Of a stretch of DNA of 64,000 nucleotides, positions 1 through 11,400 are shown piece after piece. The DNA lies in assembly GCA_005784505.1 (NCBI GenBank), contig VCAZ01000035.1:3011001-3075000 (forward strand). The letters run 5' to 3'. A model generated the notes under the pieces. That model searched no databases, had not been told where the DNA came from, and worked only from the letters and a program-made list of their open reading frames with translations. Both the position numbers and the translations under genes were made by a program. Within the stretch, counting starts at the first letter, position 1, and every line of letters begins with the position of its first letter. Origin of the DNA: Bagarius yarrelli (lineage: Eukaryota > Chordata > Actinopteri > Siluriformes > Sisoridae).

Positions 1-131
1 TAACAGAAGTGATAACAGAAACCGACTCATTTTAATTAAATTATATAAACAGATAAAATTGTATGAGCAATCATTCTGTAAAATGTAATGATCAAACGCT
101 TGTTTGTTTGTTTCTGTTTTTTCTCCTTTAG

Positions 132-3100
132 GCTCGTGTAAGGATGATCTTGGCCTACCTCTTTGCCCAGCTGTATTTGTGGGCTCAGGGAAAACCTGGA
201 GGTCTGCTGGTGCTCGGCTCTGCCAACGTGGATGAAAGGTTTGTCTTGTCTTGTTTAAGCTGCTAGATCACATTTCGATGGATAAGTTATAAGTTCATGA
301 GATCTTCTCTGTTCCTATAAGTTTGACTGGCTACTTCACCAAATACGACTGCTCCAGTGCTGATATCAACCCCATAGGAGGTGTTAGCAAGATGGATCTG
401 AAGAGTTTCCTACTTTACTGTTCTGAGCATTTTCAGCTTTCCGCTCTAAAGAGGTATGTTAATAAAAAACACGATGTTTATTTATTTAATTAATTTATTT
501 TGTTAGAGACGCCTTTGAGGTGAATGGTAAATGTCTTTGTCACGTAAATGTGTGCACAGCGTGTCAGCTATGATACAGCACCCCTGGAGCACCCCTGGAT
601 TTCCTTTTACTAGAACTCAAAGACTGTGCACGAAGAACTTGAGGGTTTTGCACCGAGCTCTGACTTTGACTTATCCCCACCATTGGGACCGCTACTGGAC
701 AATTCTAAGAGCCCACACACTTTGGTTTTATTAGTAGTAACGGTGGGTAGAATCAGTTAGGTTTCACCTGGTCAGTCTTTATAACATACCAGGAAGTCAC
801 TCTAGTCTTCTGCTAGAACCAGTGCAACCAGATCACCTCAGGGTCACGCTTCGTTTCTAAGAGTCTTCTCTCTCTGATTTTTTTCTTTCCTGTTCCTCTG
901 TCCCACAGCATCGTGGCTGCCCCTCCCACCGCAGAGCTCGAACCTCTGACCGACGGCCAGGTGTCTCAGACTGACGAGGTACAGAGAAACACAAAAATAG
1001 ACGCTACACACAATTACAGACGCTTGAAGGACATTGAGGGAGTTTCAGAATTATTGGCGCCCCTTAATGAGTGAAAATGATCCTTAAATGTACTCATGAG
1101 GAAATTTTGTATGCAAATTTTCTTATATGTTTTCTATGGTAATAATTCAAACCCGTATTGTCATCCTGATGGATTTTATTAGAGCTCTAAGATATTATTG
1201 ACTGCATATAATTTTAGTTAGGCCCCCCCACCATATGAAGTAATATTTATGAATGTTTCCAGAGACTGAAGAAAATAGTTTTTATTCTTATTGTTTCCAA
1301 GTATATTAATTGGATTGCATTTAAATAACATTCCACAAGGTGCCAATAATTTTGTCTCACATAATATTCAGATTTGTATATTTCTGGGGAGTCATCAAAT
1401 GTACACTTTATAGCCAAATGTTTTGTGGACACCTTACCAGCACGCTCACATCAGTGTGTTTTCTCCAAACTGTTGCCCATGAGCTCCATGAAGACATACT
1501 GTGTTCTGGTTGGAGTGGAAATAATCGAGTTTCCAGTACCAAAGCTGTGAATCTGACTCAACCCCCATTAAACACCTTTGGGATGAACTGGAACCCTGTC
1601 TGCACCCGGACTTCCTCATCCAACATTAGTGTCTGATCTTAATAATACTACTATAGCTTACTAAACAGATCCCCTCCAGCCACACTAGAACATTTAGTGG
1701 AAGTCTTTCCAGGGGTATGTAGTGAGAGAGAGTCTCCAAGTCAAGTCAAGCTTTATTTGATATGTGTGGACATATAGTGGAACGAAATGTCGTGTCCTGC
1801 AGCACCACAAATATAAATCTAAACATACAACAATTATAGACCTAGAGAACATTTAACCATCTGACTATTTACCTTAAATTAGGGGTGGGCAATCTCGGTC
1901 CTGGAGGTCCTGCAGATTTTAACTTCAACTTGCCTCAACACACTTACCTGTAACTTTCAAGTGTACCAAGCAAGATCTCGGTTAGTTGGTTCAGGTGTGT
2001 TTGATTAGGGTTGGAGCTAAACTCTGCGGGACACCCCGACCCTCCAGAACCGAGATCGCCCACCCCTGCCTTAAATAGTAGACTATACATACAGAAACTG
2101 AGACTGTACAAAAAACTTTACATAGATACTGTAAATGAAATTGTGCAAAAGAGATATTTTGGGGGAAGCAGTGCTTGGTGCAAGATGATTTGTCATGCCA
2201 ACTCTTTGTCTTCTTTCTTTTCCACATCTTCGTATCCTGTTTTCTCTCACACGGTCTCCCTCAGGCCGATATGGGCATGACCTACTCGGAGCTGTCGGTG
2301 ATCGGGAAGCTTAGGAAGATCTCCAAATGTGGTCCCTACAGCATGTTCTGCAAGCTCATACACTCATGGAGAGAAAGCTGCTCCCCGTCACAGGTCAGCT
2401 GAAACTGCCTCTTATTCAGTCAATCAGGCTACATGCTTATATACTGCAAGGAACATCATTTAAATCTTTTTTTTCTAGTCAATTTCTAGTCAAAAGTCTC
2501 ATTGATAGCAGCTTGATGGTGCTGGGATTTGCACTTACAATCTTCCAGTCAAGCAAGGGACCTACCACAACCCTGGATTAATTGTAATTATTCAGGATTA
2601 AAGAAATACATGAAATGGATTGACTTTAACTAAGAACATTTATGCTAAGTAGGCTAACTCTTTTGGTTAAAATAGCCCACATCTAGAAAAACACTGCACT
2701 GATTGATCAAATATAAAAGCAAAATACATTTGTAGTTTTTGTATTTGCTTATTTTATGCTCTGTACCTGTTCTATGAGATCATGAGACAGAAGTATCAAG
2801 CTAGTGAGCTAGCAGGATGATGCCAGGTAGCGGGCAAGCTAGCTAAAACGCAAAGCCTTGTTAAAGTGGAAAGCTTTCTCTATGTTAATGAATCGGAACA
2901 TTTTGCCGTGTGTATTATTTCTCAAAAAACATTTATGTGAATACTACATGACTTTAGCAGTTCGGAAATACGATCTACACATAATAAATTTACTTCTGTA
3001 TCAGTGGCAAATATACATTAGCACTGTAAGCTAGCTGACTAGCTATAGCATTGATCAGGGGTCACCAGACTCGGTCCTGGAGGGACGGTGTCCTGCCGAG

Positions 3101-4031
3101 TTTAGCTCCAACTTGCCACACACCTCCAACACACCTGCCTGTAAATTTCAGGTATACCTGGCCATTTCGGGTGTGTCTAGGGTTGGAGCTAAACTCTGCA
3201 GCCCTCCAGGACCGAGTTTGGTGACTCCTGGTATTGATTTTGATGAAGTTTTAGTAGTAATAAACAAAAGACAAACACTTTAGTAAAACCTTCTCGACTA
3301 GATACCAATAATACAAATGATCAAAATAGTCTAATTTAGTTGGCCAGTTTTTTGCAGGAAAAAGTAAGGCTGATTATTGGTCAAAGCTTTCCAGTTCCTC
3401 CCCCAGGATTCACCTCAGAAGTTGTAATCACAACTATTAAGACAAATTCAGTTAGCATGCTATGTTGCGATCCAATTTTTACGTAATCCTGCAATTCTTT
3501 TGCAACAAAACACCTAAAAACATTACATTACATTTTTTTCCTAGATAAGCTCGAAATCGGGAGTTTAGAGCCACAAAAATCATGTAAAAGGACCCATGAT
3601 ATCCTGATGTGACTGATTTCTATCTACAATCAGAGACAAGATTTGAGACTTTAACTACAGTATATTGCCAGACAGTTATATTAAATGTTTTAACCAGCAA
3701 TGATTTTTTTCTTTTATCTCTGCCTGCGCAGGTGGCTGTAAAAGTAAAGCACTTCTTCAAGATGTACGCGACCAACAGGCACAAGATGACGACGGTGACT
3801 CCTTCGTACCACGCCGAGAGCTACAGTCCCGACGACAACCGCTTCGACCTCCGCCCCTTCCTCTACAACACACGGTGGTCCTGGCAATTCCAATGCATTG
3901 ACGCTGAGGTTTGTCTTCCAAGCGTTTTTCTGCTGCCATTTTGATGGATGTACAGATTATAATACATTAATACATAATGTCTCCTTTTACAGATTTCTTC
4001 CATGGAGACGGGTTATGCAGAATTCATATAA
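132..4031 (+). CDS. nadsyn1: NADSYN1, glutamine-dependent NAD+ synthetase, 3' exons (partial)
   Basis: Last six coding exons: 132-238, 322-453, 909-978, 2265-2393, 3732-3908, 3993-4031 (stop TAA 4029-4031). All have AG/GT borders and matching phases, giving 217 in-frame residues. The enzyme makes NAD+ from deamido-NAD+, ATP and glutamine in the cytosol; the amidase (nitrilase) domain is upstream of the window and this is the C-terminal synthetase domain. Recognised by GSANVDES, KYDCSSADINPIGG, PTAELEPLTDGQVSQTDE, DMGMTYSELSV, MYATNRHKMTT and DNRFDLRPFLYNT, which match vertebrate NADSYN1 closely. The last exon (ISSMETGYAEFI) is small and poorly conserved, so the exact C-terminus is less certain than the rest. 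I see no convincing poly(A) signal just after the stop; an AATAAA lies near 5013 inside a transposon remnant. No frameshift or internal stop is seen. Confidence 0.95.
480..760 (+). mobile_element. Degenerate Tc1-like fragment joined to SINE debris in NADSYN1 intron
   Basis: The stretch at 567-595 (AGCTATGATACAGCACCCC) is an inverted piece of the SINE found at 5575. It is followed by broken transposase-like sequence similar to that at 8920-9070; both share CCCACACACTTTGGTTTTAT. No open frame is left. Confidence 0.35.
1400..1716 (+). mobile_element. Tc1-like DNA transposon remnant in NADSYN1 intron
   Basis: Begins with ACTTTATAGCCAAATGTTTT GTGGACACC-type terminal sequence and ends with transposase-derived codons reading roughly HLWDELEP, then TTTAGTGGAAGTCTTTCC. 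The order matches the non-autonomous Tc1-like copies common in fish. It is internally deleted and lacks a catalytic core. Confidence 0.5.
1738..1850 (+). repeat. Short dispersed repeat (CAAGCTTTATTTGATATG type)
   Basis: AAGTCAAGTCAAGCTTTATT followed by a segment ending in AGCACCACAAATATAAA is a dispersed fish repeat. A related phrase occurs at 39434-39480 (AAGAAGCTTTATTGTCATTT) and near 28275. The family is not assigned. Confidence 0.35.
1880..2068. mobile_element. 189-bp hAT MITE with 8-bp target duplication
   Basis: Terminal inverted repeats TAGGGGTGGGC and GCCCACCCCTG, continuing inward as imperfect palindrome (TCTCGGTCCTGGAGG against CCTCCAGAACCGAGA). It is flanked by exact CCTTAAAT at 1872-1879 and 2069-2076. 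An 8-bp duplication is the hAT hallmark. It lies in the NADSYN1 intron before the 2265 exon. Confidence 0.85.
3056..3230. mobile_element. 175-bp hAT MITE, second copy of the 1880 family
   Basis: CAGGGGTCACCAGACTCGG at the left end and an inverted TTTGGTGACTCCTG at the right, with the same internal GGTCCTGGAGG and GGTTGGAGCTAAACTC as the 1880 copy. Flanks GCATTGAT (3048-3055) and GTATTGAT (3231-3238) match at 7 of 8 positions. Confidence 0.8.
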
Positions 4032-4460
4032 GGCTCATATCCACTACTATTCCTCAAAATTATGATCGGAATCGGAAACCATATGTCTAGCTGCAGGTCC
4101 ATTTCCAACATCCTCCTACCAATATTTTTAGTCGTCCTTCTAATGTTCCTCAAACCTCATCACTCCAAAAGAGAACCTCATCTTCAGCTCTGCTACCTCC
4201 AACTCTTTCTTTTGTCTCTTCCTCAGTGACACAGTCTCTTAACCGAACAACACAACTGCTCCCACCAGCTGTCTTCTACACCTTTTCCTTGATTCCCGCT
4301 AATAATTTTCTGTCTCACATCACTCATACCGTCTTTTCCACACTCTCTGTTGCTCTGGACAGTTGACCCCAAGTGCTTATTCGGATTTGATGACATATAT
4401 TACTGGGGGTTTTTTTTGTATGTTTTAGGAGAAAGAAAAAAAATTCTATTTGTTAACAGA

Positions 4461-5097
4461 TACGACACGAATTCCGGACAAGTTGGGACATTTTTTTTTT
4501 ACCGCAGTGTTTTCTGGAAGTTTTCCAGGGCCCCATTCAGTAATATCAGTCACAGAATTATGCTGATGAGTGATGCAGTGTCTTCAGTCTTGTGAGATTT
4601 CCTCAGTTTCTCTGAATCCTTTGATGATGTTATGCACTGTAGACAAGGAGATTTTGCAAAGTTTTTGCAATTTGACGTTGAGGAACATTGTTTTTAAAGT
4701 ATTCCCCAATCTTTGGACGCACTCTTTCACAGATTGGAAAGCCTCTGCCCAACTTTACCTCTGATTGACACTGCCTCTCTAAGACATCCCTTTTATAGCT
4801 AATCATGTTACAGACCTGATGTCATTTAACTGAATTAAGTGCTAAATGTTCTCCCAGCTCAAACTTTTCAAAATGTATTACTTTTTTAACCCTTTGTTGC
4901 CCTGTGCCAACTTTTTTGTAGACCTGTAGCATCAAATTTGAAGTTAGCTCATTTCGTGCATAAAAGTGTAAAATTTCACAGTTTAAACTTTTGTTATCTA
5001 TGTTCTATTGTAAATAAAAAATTGATCATGTGATTTAAGAAGTCGTACAATTTTTATTTTATAAACTTCAACTTTTCCAGTTTTTTCCAGGGTTGTA
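4461..5097. mobile_element. Non-autonomous DNA transposon remnant (teleost-wide family, unassigned)
   Basis: The ends TACGACACGAATTCCGG and TTCCAGGGTTGTA are inverted versions of each other, and inside is ACAAGTTGGGACA near the left and GTGCCAACTTTTTTG at 4904-4918. The interior resembles a transposase read on the minus strand with many stops. I recall this layout from fish genomes but cannot name the superfamily. Confidence 0.5.
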
Positions 5098-5574
5098 TAT
5101 AACAAAAAATGATAAATGTGAACGTAACCCCCTATTTGAGCACTAGATTAGCAATAAACACGCTTTATAATGCTTATAATGATTGTATACTGTATTATAA
5201 AGATTTTTACAAGAATAGACCCAAAGACCCACTTTTATTTTTCCCCAACACATACAATAAGAACAACTTTGTTTTCTAACTCTGTGGTGTTGGTTGTACA
5301 GGTAAGCAAAAGCCAGAATGGTTTCTTATGGATTATTTGTCCTAATATAACTAATTAATTTTAAAAAAAGATCGGATAGACTCGTTTATTATACAAGTAA
5401 AAAAAAAATATGAAACAGGTTAAATTTTAAAAAAAGAAAAGACTCCATCTGAATATGAAGCCTTCCAGATCTATGAAGATGATGATAAAAATAATAAGGG
5501 ACTGTCAACATAGTGTGTTTAGTTAATACAGGTTTTAATAATAATTTTATCTAAAACAATGACAATAATCTAAC

Positions 5575-5760
5575 TTTTTAATTTCAAGACCTGGGTTTAA
5601 GCCCCACCACTCCCAGCCAGCCACTGGTGGGTCCTTGAGAAAGACCCTTAATCCCTCCTGCTCCAGGGGCGCTGTATCATAGCTGACCCTGTGCTCTGAC
5701 CCCACATATATAAAAATATATATGTGACAAAATAAAAGTATTGACATTTTGCATTGCATG
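5575..5760 (+). mobile_element. tRNA-derived SINE, family B
   Basis: Box B-like GGGTTTAAGCCCCACCAC is followed by GGGTCCTTGAGAAAGACCC and GGGGCGCTGTATCATAGCTG. The same order occurs at 18035-18212 and inverted at 50460-50600. The 5' end (box A) is poorly kept. Confidence 0.6.
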
Positions 5761-5997
5761 CATCTTAATATTGCACACACTGAACAGGAACCCTTAGCAG
5801 ATCTCTCAATTAGCCACCAGAACTTTCCTCATTTTGGGAATGTATATATATATTTAAAAAAATGTAAATACTTAAACATAATTTTAACAATAGCGTTATT
5901 TATAGTAAATTATTTTTTTTACTCAACTGGCAGAAACTAATAACATATTTTAAATAACAAAGACTGAAAAGGCAGTTTCTCAGTGATCTCTTGTCTT

Positions 5998-6315
5998 CTA
6001 GACGGCCATCCGGAAACTTTACTGCAGTAATGTGTAACCTACTGGTTTATCTGGTCGGAGGAGAACTGACCCACCGACTGACCCTGGTTTCTCCCAAGGT
6101 TTCTCTCTCCATACTGTCACTGATGGAGTTTTGGTTCCTTGCCGCTGTCGCCTTTGGCTTACTTAGTTGGGGACTCTTAATTTATAGATATCAATCGAAT
6201 TGAGTGTTTTAATGAGTGTTTAATGATGTCTTTTCTGATGTAATTCCGTAAAGCTGCTTTAAGACAATCCCGATTGTTGAAAACGCTATAGAAATAAAGG
6301 TGACTTGACTAACAG
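5998..6315 (+). repeat. Dispersed repeat ending in GTAAAGCTGCTTTAAGACAA
   Basis: It contains TGGTTTCTCCCAAGG, TTTTGGTTCCTTGCCGC and the tail GCTATAGAAATAAAGG. These are the reverse complement of the repeats at 44970-45365 and 50868-51275, a very common fish family. Its class is not certain. Confidence 0.55.
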
Positions 6316-6614
6316 CAAGTAAAAAAAAGGAATGTTAAATATTTTGCTAAACAAAAATAGTTAGGGGTTTTTCCCCCCTAGGAGCTAATTAGGTAATCAA
6401 ATAAGAACCAGATCTGTTCTGTTGTACGATCAGACGAGATTAAAAGAAGTACAATAGGTGATCATGACGGAACAAAACAGAGGGCTGAGATAAGAAATTC
6501 AGAACGAGGACCGCAGTTCAAACTGATTAAAAGAGTCTCATTTAAAGGTTGAATTTAAGCTAATCAGTGTAGATCCACGGGCTCTATCTGGTCAAAGTCC
6601 ACTGTACCAGGACA

Positions 6615-6840
6615 TCTGTCCTCTCAAAACTGTTGGAAGTAAATCGTTGACTAGAATGTCTTTATATGCTGTCTTATCGAGATTTCGCTTTCACTCTTTG
6701 TTTCAGCTTGACAATGTCCCTGTGCACAAAACCCCTCGGACCTTTGAGTGTCCTTCACAGAGCCTTAAATCTAATTCAACCCCAATGAACACATTCAGCA
6801 TGAACTGGAACCCCGACTGCAACCCAGACCTCCTCTAAAT
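6615..6840 (+). mobile_element. Tc1-like transposase fragment
   Basis: Reads QLDNVPVHKTPRTFE, then a broken stretch and FSMNWNPDCNPDLL, the degraded counterpart of the C-terminal third of a Tc1-type transposase. It is preceded by unrelated sequence and is not functional. Confidence 0.5.
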
Positions 6841-6872
6841 AATAAATCAGTTTTAGAATTTTTTATACTTTT

Positions 6873-7064
6873 GGGGGAAGTGGTAGCGCAGTGGTCAAGG
6901 TGTTGGACTGCTAATAGGATAATCAGGGTGCGATTCCCAGCACCACCAAGGTGCCACTGCTGGGCCCCTGGGCAAGGCTCTTAACTCCCAATTGCTCAGT
7001 TGTACAAGAGATATATGTAAGTCGCTTTGGATAAGGGTGTCTGCTAAATGCCATAAATGTAAAC
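6873..7064 (+). mobile_element. tRNA-derived SINE, family A (full)
   Basis: GTGGTAGCGCAGTGG (box A area), GCGATTCCCAGCACCACCA (box B), CACTGCTGGGCCCCTGGGC, then the tail GTCGCTTTGGATAAGGGTGT and CTGCTAAATGCCATAAATG. This is the best complete example of the family that recurs over 20 times in the window. Confidence 0.85.
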
Positions 7065-7095
7065 GTAACCATGGTTCCTCGTAGGAACAAGACTT

Positions 7096-7248
7096 TGGGG
7101 AGGTGGTAGCGTAGTGGTTAAGGTGTTGGGCTGCTTATTGGAAGATCAGGGTTTGATTCCCAGCACCACCAAGCTGCCACTGTTGGGCCCCTGAACAAGG
7201 CTCTCAAACTCCAATTGCTCAATTGTATAAAATGACATAAATGTAAAA
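7096..7248 (+). mobile_element. tRNA-derived SINE, family A
   Basis: Same heads and box B (TTTGATTCCCAGCACCACCA) as the 6873 copy, but the GTCGCTTTGGATAAGG tail is deleted. It lies in tandem 30 bp downstream of that copy. Confidence 0.8.
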
Positions 7249-7569
7249 CTAAACCTGGCCCAGGCTAAAACCCCAGCACAGCTCCATGATCAGGTCCGGG
7301 CTTGGAGTGATGGTTTATGCTCATACGAGAGAAAACTCTATATAAAAGTTTGTTTTCTTTCTGATGATCCGATCTACGAGGCGCTGAATTAAACAAAAGG
7401 GAAGCAGGGATGTTGTTAGCATTTTTGGACCCTTTGAAGTAATATTAGGTTGGGACACCCCTTCCGCACGAAACATACTACATTATGGGTAGTATGAATT
7501 AAATGTGTTTTTTTTTTAACCAAAGTACTTAAAGCTACTTTAAGTTTAAAGTTACTGCGCTTTTCAGAA

Positions 7570-7790
7570 AGCTCATGAAATAGTAAAGTGACGATTGTAT
7601 GCATACTTCAAATATCACGTGGAAGTACTAGGTCATCCAGGAACTTTTCACATACTGGGTTTTTTTTTTTTTTTCATACTAAAGCTTCAGACACACTATA
7701 CTCACCTCACATACTCAGTTTTCTCATTCTTTATAGTATAGAAGCATGTAATTTTAGCAGACACCCAGCCAGGACGACTAACAGACTTAC
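7570..7790. repeat. Relative of the 134-bp AGTATGCATACTTC repeat
   Basis: It contains GTATGCATACTTCA, GAACTTTTCACATACTG and TATAGTATAGAAGCATG. These are inverted phrases of the tandem unit at 9181-9860, so it looks like a single diverged copy. Confidence 0.45.
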
Positions 7791-7799
7791 AGAGCAGTG

Positions 7800-8304
7800 G
7801 TAACTTGGTCGTACTAAGAATAAAAAACGGCCACACACTTCACACCATGTTGCGGTCTGAGGCATTGCCTTGTAGTTTCAGTTCGCGTTTTTTTGTCGCG
7901 ATATCAGCGCGAGGTGTTTTGATTGTATTAAAAAACAAACAAACAAAAAAAAACTAGCGCAAGTGACGGTCAGTTGCAGATTGTTAGAACGGTGGGATTC
8001 ATTAAAATCTCGGGATTTATACCCCCAAAAACACGGCCATTACTACCAAGTTTAACACACACAGGGCAAAAAAACCAAACAAACTGTGACGCACGAGAAG
8101 CCGACGTGGGCGGGGAAGTGTTAAAAACACCCGCCTTTCTGTTGTCATGAGCGGAAAGCAGTCAACGGGTCAGCAGGACGTGAGGGGAACTTTTAAGATC
8201 AGTTTTAAGGGAACCTCGAAGACTTTATTGACATTTATATACAAAAGTCTTTTGTTAACGGGGAGTTTTTTTCCGGAAATTAATAACATTTTCAGCAGAA
8301 CCGG
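7800..8304 (+). promoter_or_regulatory. Presumptive TPCN2 promoter and 5' UTR
   Basis: This 500-bp stretch just before the TPCN2 start is locally richer in CG dinucleotides than its surroundings (7880-8170). It contains a GC box GGGCGGGG at 8108-8115 beside GTGACG and CGACGTGG. No TATA box stands out. This is inferred from position and composition; no transcription start can be read. Confidence 0.45.
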
Positions 8305-8353
8305 ATGGAAACACAGCCGCTGTTATCAGAAAGCAGAAAACGGGACTCGGTAG
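8147..8353 (+). other. Upstream ORF overlapping the TPCN2 start out of frame
   Basis: A 68-codon ORF starts at ATG 8147 (G at -3) and ends at 8353, crossing the TPCN2 start codon at 8305 in another frame. If transcription begins upstream of 8147 it could reduce TPCN2 translation. The peptide resembles nothing I know and is not claimed to be a protein gene. Confidence 0.3.
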
Positions 8354-8443
8354 ATTACGGCTCTCGATATGAATCTGAATCTAGCTCACGATCCGAATCC
8401 AAAGAGACGAGTCGACTCTTCGATTCCGTCCATGTCCAAGAAC
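8305..8443 (+). CDS. tpcn2: TPCN2 exon 1: start codon and lysosomal dileucine signal
   Basis: Encodes residues 1-46 plus one base of codon 47. E2-T-Q-P-L6-L7 fits the [DE]xxxL[LI] adaptor-binding signal known to send TPC2 to lysosomes. It is followed by a charged low-complexity stretch rich in Ser, Glu and Arg (about residues 19-35) that is probably disordered. The start context is CCGGATGG: G at +4 but C at -3, so moderate. The donor is GTAAGA. Intron 1 that follows is about 4.6 kb and repeat-rich. Confidence 0.9.
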
Positions 8444-11400
8444 GTAAGACTATTTCAACAGACTAAATAAGACAGTTTATATATATTTATAATATAATTT
8501 ACGCTGCAGTGTGTCCAAATCCGTGTCATATCCTGTTTATTAACTTTTCCTTTCCTGGAGTCACTTTTATCAGATGAACCAGACACTCAAGTTCAAGTGG
8601 CTGAAGTTAAAACTTGTTTTAAAGCTCCAAAACAAAAAATAAATAAATATTATACTATTATAATGCAGTATGATTCTAAAATATATATCTGATAAAACTA
8701 AAAATACTTTTTGAGATATTTTTATTTTGATTCTAACCTCATCACATTTGTAAAAAAAAAAAAAAAAAGATTCAAAAAGGTTCTAAATGACTCCTGTACT
8801 GTGTTCATACAATTTAACCCTTCGAGAACATGTATGTGCAGCTTGTTGGGGCAGATGTGGACCACCTGTGAGTTTTTAACCTGACTTCGCATACTTCCGT
8901 ACGTGATAGTATATCAAACCGGGTATCTAAGGATGTTTTTAGGAGCCCCCTTACTTTGGGGTCCCTTGCACAGAACCCTGACTCTGACTCAACCCCACCA
9001 GGGGGCTGCTATTGCAGGGGTTAGGACGATTCTGAGGGCCCACACACTTTGGTTTTATTATAATGGTAACTGTGCAGAATGGTGGTGGTAAGGGGGCCTC
9101 CACCTCTCATTTTTTCATAGGAGCCCAAAATTGCTAGTGGTGCCCCTGGTTTGAGGCAAGTAGTAAGACCAAATTCTTAGTATGTGAAATACAGTACATG
9201 AAAAGTTCTTTGATAACCTACTACATCTGACGGTGTTCTGAAGTATGCATACTTCCATACTGTATAGTAGGTGAAACTAAGTATGCGAAGCGAATAGTAT
9301 GTCTGAATACTTAGTATGTGAAATACGGTACATAAAAAGTTCTTTGATAACCTACTACTTCTGCCCGTATTTTGAAGTATGCATACTACCATACTCTATA
9401 GCAGGTGAATCTAAGTATGTAAGGTGAGTAGTATGTCTGAATACTTAGTATGTGAAATACAGTACATGAAAAGTTCCGGGATAACCTACTACTTCTGCCC
9501 GTGTTCTGAAGTATACATACTTTCATACTGTATAGTAGTTGAAACTGAGTATGCAAAGCGAGCAGTATGTCTGAATACTTAGTATGTTAAATACAGTACA
9601 TGAAAAGTTCTTTGATAACCTACTACTTCTGCCCGTATTTTGAAGTATGCATACTACCATACTGTATAGTAGGTGAAACTGAGTATCAGGGTGAGTGGTA
9701 TGTCTGATTACTTAGTATGTGAAATACAGTACATGAAAAGTTCTTTGATAACCTACTACTTCTGCCCGTGTTCTGAGGTATGCATACTTCCATACTGTAT
9801 AGTAGGTGAAACTGAGTATGCAAAGCGATTAGTATGTCTTAGTATGTGAACAACAGTACACGAAAAGTTCCCATATGACCTAATACTCCCGCTTAGATTT
9901 TGAGCCCCATGAGACACGACTCGTCATATGCGGAAGTGGCTTAAAATGCTTAAAGAAAAAATCTTGTTACTTGTATTTCAATTTCACTTGATTAACTGAT
10001 CGAAGTTACTATTAGTTTGTGCTGCTGTGATGTCACGTCAGTATCAAAATGGCGCATGTAATTTGACTAAATTTCTTTCAAAATTCACACGTGACACGTG
10101 ACAATACCGACATGACAGATTTGGTACATACGATTTTCATTCATCTTATGCGTAACTATAATCTTAACTTCGGGAACTGCTAAGGGTGCAGCAGCACCCC
10201 CTGCTGACAGCTAAAAAAATTTTAATGTTACTGCGCAACATTAAACTCCGTCCCCAATACCACCATGATAAAATATGTTCCCACAGCTATGACCATACTA
10301 TGTAAAATTTCCTTTCTTTAACGGTCGGGAATTACGTACTCCAAATGTACAAATGAAGAAAAAAATAAATTTAGCGATTTTTTTTTCTCGTACCAACCTT
10401 TATTGAGTACACTTTTACATTTAAAGGTGTCTTAAAATTTCTAACAAATACACACACTTCCACATGTTTACAAATACCTATTATTTACACCGAAGTTTAA
10501 ATATCTATTAGCATCCGGTGGAATTCGTTTTATTTGCTCTATTAGCTAGTTTCTTCTGTTCAGAATAAACTAGTTGATAGAACGATTTAGCAGAAATTTG
10601 GCATCAATTTATTTTTATTTCACATTTTTTAATTTATAATACATAAGACTTTTTTACAGGTTTTTATCTATAATTCGATACATTACAGTTTTTCTATCTA
10701 GACCGAAGTTTTTAAATTCTTAAAAATTTGTCACATACATATACATACAGAGTACAACATGCAGTAAAAAGCTTTCTACGACTGTCCGACGGGAAAGCGG
10801 TGGTGCAGTGGTTAAGGTGTTGAACTGATACCAGAAAGACCAGGGTTCGATTCCCAGCACCACCAATGTGGGCCCTAGAGCAAGACCCTTAACCCCCAAT
10901 TGCTTAGATGTAAAAAAAGAGATAAATGTCGACCGCCAAATGCTGTAAATGTAAACACAAAATGATAGTATGTATAAATAAAAATTAAACTAAGTGCAGA
11001 TAAAGTATACAGTATTCTATGTTAAAAGTATAGAATATAACTATAATGTAAAAGATATATAGTATAAAATATGACTATAAAGTATAACATTTTCATACTT
11101 TTTAACTCTATACTATATTTCTATTGAACATAAAAACAACGTATTAAAAAGGTTCCCGATGGTTTTGTCATCATTACGTCAATTTCGAAGTCTTAGGAAT
11201 CGATTGAAATTGAAAGAGGATGTAAATTGTCTTGACAGAAGGATTTTTTGAGGTTGATCCATACCAAAATTGTCCCTAAAATGATTGTGTTTTATAGGCT
11301 TCTGTATTAGAAAGAGGACATAATATATTATTGTCAAAACTGCGACAAATCCTGACCAATCAGAATCCAGACTTTGGCAGTGCTGTGGCGTATTAATCAA

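Noticed and set aside
3757..3939. Arg-rich minus-strand ORF
   Set aside because: Shadow of the NADSYN1 exon at 3732-3908.
6873..7064. tRNA gene (box A and box B present)
   Set aside because: The sequence does not fold into a proper cloverleaf by eye and is followed by a LINE-like tail; it is a SINE repeated many times.
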